Positions 30,367 to 38,419 of a stretch of DNA of 38,419 nt are shown here, one piece after another. Below the pieces are notes generated by a model. It saw only the letters and a list, made by a program, of their open reading frames with translations, had not been told where the DNA came from and ran no database searches. The translations under genes and the position numbers were made by a program. Source of the stretch: Marinilabiliales bacterium (GTDB taxonomy: Bacteria > Bacteroidota > Bacteroidia > Bacteroidales > F082); assembly GCA_002869365.1 (NCBI GenBank), contig PKTA01000042.1, positions 1 to 38,419 of the forward strand. The letters are read 5' to 3'. How positions within the stretch are numbered: position 1 is the stretch's first letter; every line of letters starts with the position of its first letter.

Positions 30367-33300
30367 TTATTTATTTATTACCTCATCCGATTTCAGTTGA
30401 ATTTCATTTAATTTATCACGTTTCTTCTCGTAGCCGGCAATTTTCCCGATAAGGATAAACAACATTGGATAGAAAAATATTCCTAATAATGTTGCAAGTG
30501 TCATTCCTCCCAATAGGGCCATGCCCATTACTTTACGTGCTTCAGCGCCTGAGCCTGTGGCAACTATCAGTGGAAAAATACCGAAAATGAATGAGAATGC
30601 AGTCATGAGAATTGGACGGAACCTTGATTTAGCAGCACTTAATGCTGAGTCTACAAGTGATAAGCCTTTTTTAAATTCATCGTTTGCAAATTCTACGATA
30701 AGAATTGCATTTTTTGCTGCCATACCTATTAGCATAACAAATGAAACCTGGGCAAAAATGTTATTCTCGAAAGTAGGACTAATCAGCCGTCCCACCCAAA
30801 GTGCGAATAAGGCTCCGAATATTGCGAATGGTGTTCCCAACAAAATACTAAAAGGAAGAGACCAACTTTCATATTGAGCAGCCAGAATAAGGAATACAAA
30901 TACCAGTGAAAATGTTAATATCATGCCCAAAGATCCCGAAGCTTGTTTTTCCTGATACGACATGGCATTCCATGCATAACTCATGTCCTGTGGTAATTCC
31001 TCTGCAGCAACTTCTTCCAAAGCATTCATTGCTTCAGCAGAAGTATATCCTTTTGCCGGACTTCCTGCTACTTCGACAGCGCGGTATAGATTAAAGCGGT
31101 TCGTATAGTCGGGACCGGATATATTTTTCACTGTTGTGAGTGTTGAAAGAGGTACCATATTTCCTGATGAGTTTTTAACAAAGAAATTAGTTATCTGACT
31201 TTCGTCGATTCGATACTGAGGTTCCGCCTGAATATAGGTTTTGTATAATCGACCAAAGCGGGTAAAATCATTTACATACGACCCACCCATTAAGGCTCCT
31301 ATAGTGTTGTACAAATCATTTAAGTTTACACCTAACTTTAGGGCTTTTTCCTTATCAATATCAAGGTATTTTTGAGGAACACTGGCCTGGAAAGTAGTAA
31401 AAGCAGCACCTATTTCAGGACGCTTATTTGCTGCAGCAATAAATTTCATTGTGTTTTGCGATAAATAGTCGGTTGTATTACCCCCTTTATCTTGTAGCAT
31501 AATACTAAAACCGGATCCATTTCCTAGTCCAGGTATTGCAGGCGGTCCGAAAGCAAATGCCTGAGCCGCTTTAATTTTAGTAGCCAGAATACCATTTACT
31601 TTTTGTATTACCTCTTTTGCAGTGCTTTCTCTGTCGGCCCAATCAGATAGAGTAACAAACATAAATGCGTTATTGGAAGACATGGCACCCGATAACATAC
31701 TAAAACCTGTTGCAGTTGTAATATATTCTACTTCAGGAATATTTTCTAATAATTTTTCCACATCTTTTGCCACCACGTCACTTCTCTGCAAACTGGCAGC
31801 ATTGGGTAGTTGTATGTTTACAAAGAAATATCCCATATCCTCTTCAGGAATGAACCCTCCCGGTACGGCTTTGCCAAAAATAACAGCACCAAAAGTTACA
31901 ATTAAAATAAAAACAACTCCTCTTTTAATCTTACGGGTAATAATTCCACTATAGCTCATGTAAGCGTCAGTGGTAGAGCCCATTAGTTTGTTGAACTTTC
32001 CGAAAAACCATCCCAAAGGACCTTTGTAAGGCTTAGGCTCTTTAAGTAATATTGAAGCCAGGGCAGGGGAGAGAGAAAGTGCATTTACTGAGGAAACCAG
32101 TACTGATACTACAATGGTAATAGCAAATTGCTGATAGAGTCGTCCGGTAATTCCTGCCATGCCTGCAACGGGAATAAATACGGCCACCAGTACAAGCGTA
32201 GTTGCAATTACAGGTGCGGTAACTTTTCGCATGGCATCAAGAGTTGCTTGCCTGCTGCTCATACCATTGGCTATGTTAACCTGTGTTGCCTCTACAACAA
32301 CAATAGCGTCGTCAACAACTATTCCGATTGCCAGCACAAGTCCCAGCAAACTCAAAACGTTTATGGTAAATCCCAATAAGGGGAAAAAGATAAATGCTCC
32401 AATAAGTGAAACAGGAATTGCTATTGTAGGTATAAGAGTTGCTCTCCAGTCCTGGATAAAGATAAAAACTACTAAGACAACAAGTATTACTGCAATGATA
32501 AGAGTAACTACTATATCTCTCAATCCTGCTGTAATAGGGGCAGTAGAATCCAGTGAAACATCATACTTTACACTATCAGGAAATTTCTTTTTTAGCAAAT
32601 CCATTTCTTTAATTACCTCTTCAGCAAGTGCCACGGCATTAGATCCAGGAGCTTGATAAAGAGCAATTGCGGTACAAACTTCACCGTTTAAGCGTGTAAA
32701 AGTATTATAGGTTTCAACACCCAGGTTTATGGTTGCAACATCTTTTAATTTTACCTGTGAGCCTTCTGCAGTAGTTCTTATAATTATATCACCAAATGCT
32801 TCTGGAGAGTTAAATCTTTCCGGCAGTCTTACGGTATATGTAAATTCTGTTCCTGCCGGAGCAGGCTCAGCACCAAACTTTCCTCCTGGTACTATTATAT
32901 TCTGCTGATTTATAGCATTTAAGATTTCTGAAATTGTTAATCCCATTTGTGCAAGTCGATCAGGCTTTATCCAAATTCGCATGGAATAGTCTGAGGCTCC
33001 CAGAACATTTACACGACCTATACCTTTAATTCTTGCTAGTTGATCCTTTATATTAATCAGTGCATAGTTACCGAGAAAATTCTGGTCATAACGACCATCA
33101 GAAGTAAGTGTAATTAACATCAAAATGTTTGGAAGCGACTTCTCAGTGGTAACACCCATCTTTGTAACCTGTTGGGGAAGTTTGGCTGAGGCTGCAGAAA
33201 CCCTGTTTTGGGCTAATACAGTATTCATATCAGGATCAGTACCAACGTCAAATGAAATATCAATAACCATACTACCATCGTTGGCATTGGTAGATTTCAT

Positions 33301-33543
33301 ATAGATCATATTGTCAACACCATTTATTTGCTGTTCCAAAGGTGTTGCAACACTTTCTTCAACACTAACGGCATTTGCTCCGGTATAATTAGCTCGTACC
33401 TGAACAATGGGAGGGGTCAAATTTGGATATTGCTCGATGGGTAAACTCAGCATCGACAATATCCCAACAATAACAATGATTATGGCAATAACCATTGCAA
33501 CTATCGGTCTGTGGACGAAAAAATTTCCTTTACTTTCAGCCAT
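30367..33543 (-). CDS. RND multidrug efflux pump, HAE1/AcrB family
   Basis: 1058 residues from the ATG at 33541-33543. The frame runs on to a TTG at 33585, but the extension is basic and overlaps the adaptor gene, so it is rejected. AcrB-like features: FFVHRPIVAMVIAIIIVIVG (TM1), NLTPPIVQVRANYTGANA, the TM4 proton relay GIVVDDAIVVVEA (the two Asp), and in TM10 IGMAAKNAILIVEFA with the relay Lys. The inner-membrane pump takes drugs or other amphiphiles from the periplasm and drives them out using the proton gradient. It overlaps the adaptor stop by 8 bases, ATGGCTGA. Confidence 0.95.
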   Translation of the reverse strand: MAESKGNFFVHRPIVAMVIAIIIVIVGILSMLSLPIEQYPNLTPPIVQVRANYTGANAVSVEESVATPLEQQINGVDNMIYMKSTNANDGSMVIDISFDVGTDPDMNTVLAQNRVSAASAKLPQQVTKMGVTTEKSLPNILMLITLTSDGRYDQNFLGNYALINIKDQLARIKGIGRVNVLGASDYSMRIWIKPDRLAQMGLTISEILNAINQQNIIVPGGKFGAEPAPAGTEFTYTVRLPERFNSPEAFGDIIIRTTAEGSQVKLKDVATINLGVETYNTFTRLNGEVCTAIALYQAPGSNAVALAEEVIKEMDLLKKKFPDSVKYDVSLDSTAPITAGLRDIVVTLIIAVILVVLVVFIFIQDWRATLIPTIAIPVSLIGAFIFFPLLGFTINVLSLLGLVLAIGIVVDDAIVVVEATQVNIANGMSSRQATLDAMRKVTAPVIATTLVLVAVFIPVAGMAGITGRLYQQFAITIVVSVLVSSVNALSLSPALASILLKEPKPYKGPLGWFFGKFNKLMGSTTDAYMSYSGIITRKIKRGVVFILIVTFGAVIFGKAVPGGFIPEEDMGYFFVNIQLPNAASLQRSDVVAKDVEKLLENIPEVEYITTATGFSMLSGAMSSNNAFMFVTLSDWADRESTAKEVIQKVNGILATKIKAAQAFAFGPPAIPGLGNGSGFSIMLQDKGGNTTDYLSQNTMKFIAAANKRPEIGAAFTTFQASVPQKYLDIDKEKALKLGVNLNDLYNTIGALMGGSYVNDFTRFGRLYKTYIQAEPQYRIDESQITNFFVKNSSGNMVPLSTLTTVKNISGPDYTNRFNLYRAVEVAGSPAKGYTSAEAMNALEEVAAEELPQDMSYAWNAMSYQEKQASGSLGMILTFSLVFVFLILAAQYESWSLPFSILLGTPFAIFGALFALWVGRLISPTFENNIFAQVSFVMLIGMAAKNAILIVEFANDEFKKGLSLVDSALSAAKSRFRPILMTAFSFIFGIFPLIVATGSGAEARKVMGMALLGGMTLATLLGIFFYPMLFILIGKIAGYEKKRDKLNEIQLKSDEVINK

Positions 33544-34720
33544 TGTCTTGGTTTTGAGTTTTCTTACTCTTACTTTTAAATTCAATTACTTTAGGTTTAA
33601 CCCTTGCACCTTCCGATACTTTTTGCAATGCGTCAATAACTACTTTGTCTCCGGCTTCAAGACCTTTATCTATTAGCCAGTAGTCATTAATTGTTGGCCC
33701 TACATTTATTTGTTTTGTTTCTACCCGACTGCTGTCGTTAACCACATAAACTGAATATTGTCCCTGTAGTTCACTTACGCATCTCTGAGGTACAAGAATC
33801 GCATCTTTTGCAACACTTACTTTTATTCTTACTTTAGCATATAAACCAGGCCTCAAAAGACCATCTGAGTTTGGAAAAACTGCTTGTATCAATATAGATC
33901 CGGTATTTGGATCAACACTTCTGTCAATAAAATTTATGCCGCCTTGTTCTTTATATGTTGAGCCATCGGCAAGTATTAGCCTTATATCAGGATCATAATT
34001 TTCAGGACGTACGGTTTTTCCTTCTTCTATACTGATGGCCTTACGTGCCAACTCTATATAATCGGCTTCGCTGAGGAAAAATTCCACTAATATTGAATCG
34101 GTTATTGATACAGTATTTAATATAACAGGATTAGGATTCTGTCCCACAAATTCACCTCGTTTGGCTTTAGTTTTACCTATTAAGCCGCTAATCGGAGATT
34201 TTACACTGCAATAACCCAGGTCTATCTTTGCTAGTTCAAGACTTGATTTTGCTGCTTCTACATATGCCTTAGCAGCTTCATACTGTGCCACAGCTGCATC
34301 AAGATCACTTTTGCTAACTGCATTTATTTCAGCAAGTGGTTTCATCCTGTTTAAGTCACTCTCAGCTTTAACCAGTGAAGTTTGTGCTTCTGCTAAACCA
34401 CTTTGTTCAACAGCAACCTTCGCTTTGTAAGTTTGTTGATCGATGGTGTATAAAAGTTGCCCCTTTTTTACCATACTTCCTTCCCTAAAATGTATTCCTT
34501 CTAAAAAGCCACTTACCCTGGCCCTAATTGGGATGTCGCTACTACCATAAACTTGTCCTACGAAATCCCTGTAAATAGGAACATCTTGTTGCACTGCTTT
34601 TATGACAGTTATTTCAGGAATTGGTGCTTGTGTATCGCTATTATTACTGCTGCACGAAAATAAAAGCGAGGCTATAATAGTTAAACTAATACCGATTGAT
34701 AAATGCGTAAATCTGCTCAT
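33536..34720 (-). CDS. RND efflux periplasmic adaptor (membrane fusion protein)
   Basis: 394 residues with a lipoprotein signal ending at Cys23 (LLFSC). Membrane fusion order: a beta-barrel/lipoyl half (YRDFVGQVYGSSDIPIRARVSGFLEGIHFREGSMVKKGQLLYTID), an alpha-helical hairpin (LAEAQTSLVKAESDLNRMK ... YVEAAKSSLELAKIDLG), the second lipoyl half (YCSVKSPISGLIGKTKAKRGEFVG), then the barrel and membrane-proximal domains (GLYAKVRIKV, ILVPQRCVSELQGQYSVYVV). It links the pump and outer-membrane factor. It is the first gene of the adaptor-pump-factor operon, and its promoter region is the 69-base gap up to 34789. Confidence 0.95.
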   Translation of the reverse strand: MSRFTHLSIGISLTIIASLLFSCSSNNSDTQAPIPEITVIKAVQQDVPIYRDFVGQVYGSSDIPIRARVSGFLEGIHFREGSMVKKGQLLYTIDQQTYKAKVAVEQSGLAEAQTSLVKAESDLNRMKPLAEINAVSKSDLDAAVAQYEAAKAYVEAAKSSLELAKIDLGYCSVKSPISGLIGKTKAKRGEFVGQNPNPVILNTVSITDSILVEFFLSEADYIELARKAISIEEGKTVRPENYDPDIRLILADGSTYKEQGGINFIDRSVDPNTGSILIQAVFPNSDGLLRPGLYAKVRIKVSVAKDAILVPQRCVSELQGQYSVYVVNDSSRVETKQINVGPTINDYWLIDKGLEAGDKVVIDALQKVSEGARVKPKVIEFKSKSKKTQNQDNG

Positions 34721-34789
34721 TTAAATAAGAATTTTTGTGAATATTAGTGACTACTAAGATAATTAATTTATTTTTAGAGCAGAAAAATA

Positions 34790-35965
34790 TTACATAATTT
34801 TAGCCCTTTTGAATTCTTTATTTCTATCAAAAAGATATCTGTATGTTACATGTACTTTTCTAACATCTGCGTTCAGCGATTTTACCAATTTTATCATTTT
34901 AGGGTTAAAATCACCTATCCAATTCATTTCCAGGTCGGTATATTGTACACCTTCTCCAACTTCTTCTTCAAAGTAGTTTATCATCCCATCGGTAATTTTC
35001 TTCCCTTGAAATTCAGGAACTACTCCGAATATTAATCCCAAAGCACGTCTGCTCATTTTCCTTACTTTTAAGTCAAAGAGAAGTCTGAGTTTATTGAATA
35101 TATGGAACTTGCCATTAAATTTTTTAATAATAGGGTTTAAATCAGGTATCATAAGAAAGAAGGCAATAGGCCTTTCCTTATGAAAAGCGAATATCAGCAA
35201 TTTTGGATCAATAACTTGTTTTAAACTGTTGAATAAGGCATTGGCATGTTTTTTTGACAAGGGTTTAACTCCGGGGAATTTTGCCCAGGCAGCATTGAAG
35301 ACCTCTAGAAAATAGTCGGCAGATTTTTCAGGGTTTTTTTTGTTATGTAAACCAAAAGATATATCAGGTTCATCTTTTTTTAATGACATCGCATTTTGGG
35401 TAATCTTGGGATCTATTAAACCAACTTTTAGTTTGGTATGGTATGTAAACTGGTTGAAATAGTTTTGAAAACCGTAGTTTTCTAACAGATCGTTATAATA
35501 TTCAAAATTATATGGCATATTATAAACTGGTTCGTAAAATCCTTCTTTAAGACAACCCCAGAAATGTTCACGAGAACCAAAATTAACCGGACCGTCCATT
35601 GCTTCCATACCTTTGCTTATAAGCCATTGCTTAGCAGTATCGAACATTAAATTAGCTGCTTCCTGATTATTTATGCAATCAAAAAAACCTATTCCACCCG
35701 TAGGCTGATCTTCTTTTTCAGAAGATTTCGTATCGTAAAATGCTGCAATTCTTCCTATTACTTGATTTTTATCTTTTAAAATCCAACGAATTAATTCACC
35801 TGTTTTAAAGGATTTATTTTGCTTTGGATTAAATACTTTTTCTAACTCTGCGTCAAGATATCGAACCCAGTTTTCGTCATTTTTATAAAGTTTTGAAGGA
35901 AAGTTAAGGAATTGTTTATTGGTAATTTTATCTGTTACTTCTATAAGTTTAAAAGTTCCACTCAT
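34790..35965 (-). CDS. GNAT-like N-acetyltransferase family protein, unknown substrate
   Basis: 391 residues from the ATG at 35963-35965 (MSGTFKLIEV); the frame also has a TTG at 35977, rejected in favour of ATG. It has no signal peptide. Conserved Bacteroidota features are NFPSKLYKNDENWVRYL, WILKDKNQVIGRIAAFYD, GGIGFFDCINNQEAANLMFDTAKQWL, MDGPVNFGSREHFWG and the C-terminal FGVVPEFQGKKITDGMI ... YTDLEMNWIGDFNPKM. This is the layout of a two-lobed GNAT protein, and GGIGFFD and VVPEFQGKKI are acyl-CoA-site-like. The substrate is unknown. It lies between the MFS gene (68 bases) and the efflux operon (69 bases). Confidence 0.75.
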   Translation of the reverse strand: MSGTFKLIEVTDKITNKQFLNFPSKLYKNDENWVRYLDAELEKVFNPKQNKSFKTGELIRWILKDKNQVIGRIAAFYDTKSSEKEDQPTGGIGFFDCINNQEAANLMFDTAKQWLISKGMEAMDGPVNFGSREHFWGCLKEGFYEPVYNMPYNFEYYNDLLENYGFQNYFNQFTYHTKLKVGLIDPKITQNAMSLKKDEPDISFGLHNKKNPEKSADYFLEVFNAAWAKFPGVKPLSKKHANALFNSLKQVIDPKLLIFAFHKERPIAFFLMIPDLNPIIKKFNGKFHIFNKLRLLFDLKVRKMSRRALGLIFGVVPEFQGKKITDGMINYFEEEVGEGVQYTDLEMNWIGDFNPKMIKLVKSLNADVRKVHVTYRYLFDRNKEFKRAKIM

Positions 35966-36000
35966 AAATCCTGTCAATTTTTTTTGTGTAAAAATATAAA

Positions 36001-36030
36001 AATCATTAAATGGTAAATAATCATTAAATG
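36001..36030. repeat. 12-bp direct repeat upstream of the GNAT gene
   Basis: AATCATTAAATG occurs at 36001-36012 and 36019-36030, 18 bases apart (start to start), between the MFS stop and the GNAT start. It could be an operator for a dimeric regulator or chance in AT-rich DNA. Confidence 0.3.
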
Positions 36031-36033
36031 TAT

Positions 36034-37314
36034 CTAAATAATTTCATGAATATCATTTTTTATGGATTTAACTTTATTATTTTTTGTTCGCAACAGTAAA
36101 GTTGCAAATAAGCCAATAATTGAAAATACTATTAAAACAATATAAAAATGCTGGTATCCAGGTAAACCGGGGCTGGAGTCGAGTAATCTGCCTGCCAGAG
36201 AATTAAAAAATACGTCAGGTGTATAACCTAAAACGGAGATAACTCCTACTGCTGTTCCAGTATTAATTAGTGGAATATTAGTTTCTTCAATCAAAGCAAA
36301 ATACACTCCTCTTAATGCATAAACGGCTATAAAGGAGACGATTAGGTTCGCCATTAGCATGATAATATTATTTTGTTTTGGAGTAATTATTGTGAGAAGA
36401 AAATACACTACTATCAGAATAGCAAAACTAAGACTTATTATTTTTTTACCGCTATATCTGTCCACTAAAAAACCTGCTGCAATTGCACCCAATGGACGCA
36501 AATATGCTGCATATGATACAAATCGGGATGCCTCCACCTCGTTCATATTCATAAAATCAACAGCGTAAAGTGAATAATAATCTAATCCCTTGTATGCGCT
36601 ATATGCGCAAACCACAACAATAGCCTGTAGCCATACATTACCATTTCTAAGCACACTTAACAGATTGGTGTAATTATTTTTTGTTTTAGCAACTATTGAT
36701 TTTTCATCAGGTATAATTACCCAAATAAGTAGTCCTGCCAGAAAAGTCAAAATTGTATATAGCCATATTACAGATTTAATTGCGGTAATTCTCTCCTCAT
36801 CAGAAATGCTAGTCAGATCTTTACTAAAACTCATCGACAGTATATAAACAGCTAGAGTAGATACTAAAGCAGCGGCTAATCCACGACCACCGTCAAGCAA
36901 TCCAAATGCCTTTCCCTGGGCCAGACTCCCTCCCCATTTACGTGTGGTTTTTATCATAGGTGCCCAAAACATAAATATGGTTGTTAATCCCCACCAGGCG
37001 AAAAGAAAGTAAAGTCCGTTTATATTGGGTATAAACGACATGTAGATTCCTCCAAGGGCGGTGGCGAATAAGGATAATGTCATTAATTTCCTCCCTGAAA
37101 TCTTATCTGCAATTATCCCTCCGGGAAAATAACTAAGCATTGCTAAAATACCATAAGGAAAAACTATATCACCTAACTCAGTATTAGTGAGATTAAAAGC
37201 CTCGAGTAGGGTAGGTCTGAAAAAACGTGCGATATGAAAAGGCAGACTGAAAATCATTTCGCCTGCGAAAATCAAACTAAATATTATCAACCATTTTGAT
37301 GTTTTTAATCTCAT
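36034..37314 (-). CDS. Major facilitator superfamily transporter
   Basis: 426 residues with about twelve TM helices. It begins with a cytoplasmic-to-periplasmic first helix (WLIIFSLIFAGEMIFSLPFHIARFF). The loop 2-3 signature GGIIADKISGRKLMTL is the MFS motif G-x-x-x-D-x-x-G-R-K. A second such motif, GFLVDRYSGKKIISL, begins the second half, as in most two-fold MFS proteins. The substrate is not clear; it could be an organophosphate or anion-type symporter, but this is not supported by specific residues. The MFS gene starts 10 bases after the DksA-like stop, so both are one operon. Confidence 0.88.
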   Translation of the reverse strand: MRLKTSKWLIIFSLIFAGEMIFSLPFHIARFFRPTLLEAFNLTNTELGDIVFPYGILAMLSYFPGGIIADKISGRKLMTLSLFATALGGIYMSFIPNINGLYFLFAWWGLTTIFMFWAPMIKTTRKWGGSLAQGKAFGLLDGGRGLAAALVSTLAVYILSMSFSKDLTSISDEERITAIKSVIWLYTILTFLAGLLIWVIIPDEKSIVAKTKNNYTNLLSVLRNGNVWLQAIVVVCAYSAYKGLDYYSLYAVDFMNMNEVEASRFVSYAAYLRPLGAIAAGFLVDRYSGKKIISLSFAILIVVYFLLTIITPKQNNIIMLMANLIVSFIAVYALRGVYFALIEETNIPLINTGTAVGVISVLGYTPDVFFNSLAGRLLDSSPGLPGYQHFYIVLIVFSIIGLFATLLLRTKNNKVKSIKNDIHEII

Positions 37315-37324
37315 AAATCATTGG

Positions 37325-37660
37325 TTAATACCTTTGAGCACATTTTATGCAAAGGGAACCGGGCATAAGGAGTAAACGTTGTATTGCTATTTCCTCTCCG
37401 CAATGTATGCAATTGCCAAAATTATCATCGTTTATACTGCTTAGAGAGATGTTGATCTTTTTCAGTTTTTCATGTGCTTTTTGAAGAGCAGCCTCACTTA
37501 TTCCTCTATTGTTAATGGCATCCATCCTGCTTACTCTGCCTATGGCACAATCAGGTTCAATGGGCATTGATAATTCTTTAAGTTCTTCTATCTTGCTTAA
37601 CACCTTTTCCTTTTCTGTGGTCAGGTATACTAATATTTTATTTTTCTCTTCCTTGTTCAT
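37325..37660 (-). CDS. TraR/DksA-family zinc-finger protein
   Basis: 111 residues. A coiled-coil N-terminal half with an acidic tip (SRMDAINNRG near residues 44-53) is followed by a C4 zinc finger with C84, C87, C104 and C107 (CIHCGEEIA ... CIKCAQRY). DksA/TraR proteins bind the RNA polymerase secondary channel and tune transcription with ppGpp. At 111 residues it is shorter than E. coli DksA and nearer the small Bacteroidota members. First in the operon with the MFS gene (10-base gap). Its promoter lies in the divergent region 37661-37825. Confidence 0.9.
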   Translation of the reverse strand: MNKEEKNKILVYLTTEKEKVLSKIEELKELSMPIEPDCAIGRVSRMDAINNRGISEAALQKAHEKLKKINISLSSINDDNFGNCIHCGEEIAIQRLLLMPGSLCIKCAQRY

Positions 37661-37770
37661 AAACTTGCAGCAAAGTAAAGAAAATTAATGATATTGAAAT
37701 TGTATACTTTTTTTGAAAGTTACTTAAATAATTTTTTGCTAATCAATTAAATAGTTGTTTATATAATTGT

Positions 37771-37778
37771 TATATTTG
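37771..37778 (+). promoter_or_regulatory. Candidate -7 box (TATATTTG)
   Basis: A TAnnTTTG match 47 bases upstream of the ATG at 37826. No TTTG at the right spacing is seen upstream, although TTTG lies at 37735-37738. Confidence 0.3.
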
Positions 37779-37825
37779 ATTAGTTTACACGAAATATTAT
37801 GTAAACTGTTTTAAGAGAAAACCTT

Positions 37826-38419
37826 ATGGATAAATTTAGCGCTGTAAATTCCTCAATATTACTGATTGCTCTTATTATTATTTTGTTTTGTAAAGTAAGT
37901 ATGGCAAATAAGAGTGAAGACTTTAATAAAGCAGATACTATTAAAATTAATGAGTATATAAATAATGCGTCAAAATATATTAATATAAAACCCGATAGTG
38001 CTAAGTTTTTTATAGACTCATTAATGGATTTATCAGTAAAATCAAATAATTATTATGGACTTTTTAAATCTTATAATAATAATGGCATTTATTACTGGAT
38101 GTATTCCCAATATGATAGCGCATTAATAAACTACAAAAAAGCCTTAGAATATTCTGCATTAACTACAGAAAAAAGAAATAAAGCACTTGTATTAGGAAAT
38201 ATTGGTCTTTTATACAGTAATTTGTTTATAACCGATAGCGCTAACAAGTATTTAAAAGAAAGTATTGATTATTGCCAGAAGTATAAAATTAATGATATAC
38301 TTACAAAATCTAGGTACGATTTAGGAATTCTTTACCTAAATCAAGGTAGTTATGTTAAGGCATTAATGTATTTCAAGCCCGTTGAGGACAGTTTAAAACT
38401 TAATCCTAACCCTAAGTTA
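37826..38419 (+). CDS. TPR-repeat protein, likely sensor N-terminus (3'-truncated by window)
   Basis: The first 198 codons are in the window and no stop is reached. After a hydrophobic segment (SILLIALIIILFC, a signal peptide or anchor) come TPR-like helical pairs: SAKFFIDSLMDLSVKSNNYYGLFKSYNNNGIYYWMYSQYDSALINYKKALEYS, then LGNIGLLYSNLFITDSANKYLKESIDYC, then YDLGILYLNQGSYVKALMYF. In Bacteroidota such N-terminal TPR arrays usually precede a TM helix and a histidine kinase or LuxR/AraC-type output domain. That output lies beyond the window, so the function is inferred from this family layout only. Confidence 0.75.
   Translation, partial: MDKFSAVNSSILLIALIIILFCKVSMANKSEDFNKADTIKINEYINNASKYINIKPDSAKFFIDSLMDLSVKSNNYYGLFKSYNNNGIYYWMYSQYDSALINYKKALEYSALTTEKRNKALVLGNIGLLYSNLFITDSANKYLKESIDYCQKYKINDILTKSRYDLGILYLNQGSYVKALMYFKPVEDSLKLNPNPKL

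Noticed and set aside
32128..32656. + strand frames of 83 and 165 codons inside the RND pump gene
   Set aside because: Antisense shadows of a clear AcrB-family gene; low-complexity composition.
33544..33585. Earlier TTG start of the RND pump
   Set aside because: It overlaps the adaptor gene by 50 bases and adds a basic tail; ATG 33543 gives a typical pump start.
1..38419. Integron integrase, transposase, phage genes, rRNA and tRNA
   Set aside because: None recognised in the translated frames or the gaps, so a complete integron or IS is not claimed; tRNAs were only looked for by eye.

Overview
The window reads as chromosomal DNA of a Bacteroidota bacterium, probably a free-living or marine-type Bacteroidia/Cytophagia relative. 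Supporting signs are AT-rich DNA, type IX secretion (T9SS) C-terminal sorting domains on secreted proteins, many SPII lipoproteins, TAnnTTTG promoter boxes with no strong Shine-Dalgarno sequences, a Bacteroidota-style ExbD signature, and a TPR sensor-like protein. No rRNA, tRNA, CRISPR array, transposase or integrase gene was recognised.

The window falls into two regimes. Positions 1 to about 17.7 kb look like an accessory region. After the end of an FtsX/MacB-type ABC permease there is a run of genes that all point the same way (+): two T9SS-exported proteins (one a large Asp-box propeller protein), a small beta-barrel candidate, a PKD lipoprotein, a lipoprotein with two EF-hand-like repeats, a small SpoIIAA-like protein, a four-helix membrane protein, an aldo/keto reductase, a lipoprotein metallopeptidase, a double beta-helix enzyme candidate and a small SnoaL-like secreted protein. 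Intergenic gaps are long. Several contain a long imperfect hairpin of 128-135 nt that starts at or just after a stop codon and has attC-like ends (xxTAAC ... GTTxxxC). Gene remnants also lie here (a severed T9SS sorting domain, a decayed lipoprotein). The layout resembles a gene-cassette array without a visible integrase.

From 18.3 kb to the end the DNA is compact and housekeeping-like. On the + strand are a CNNM/CorC-type CBS membrane protein, a multi-TM protein, an unusual multi-TM protein carrying two ExbD-like domains, a FemAB-like acyltransferase, a GH13 amylase lipoprotein, a patatin overlapping a Gfo/Idh/MocA oxidoreductase, a TfoX C-terminal-domain protein, a DUF3089 lipoprotein hydrolase and csaA. 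On the - strand is a convergent cluster: DksA/TraR-type zinc-finger protein, MFS transporter, GNAT-like protein, then an RND efflux operon (adaptor, pump, outer-membrane factor). The window ends in the first 198 codons of a TPR protein on the + strand.

The two observations most worth follow-up are the attC-like hairpin family (1.4-12.4 kb) and the five-TM protein with tandem ExbD-like periplasmic modules (20742-22244).
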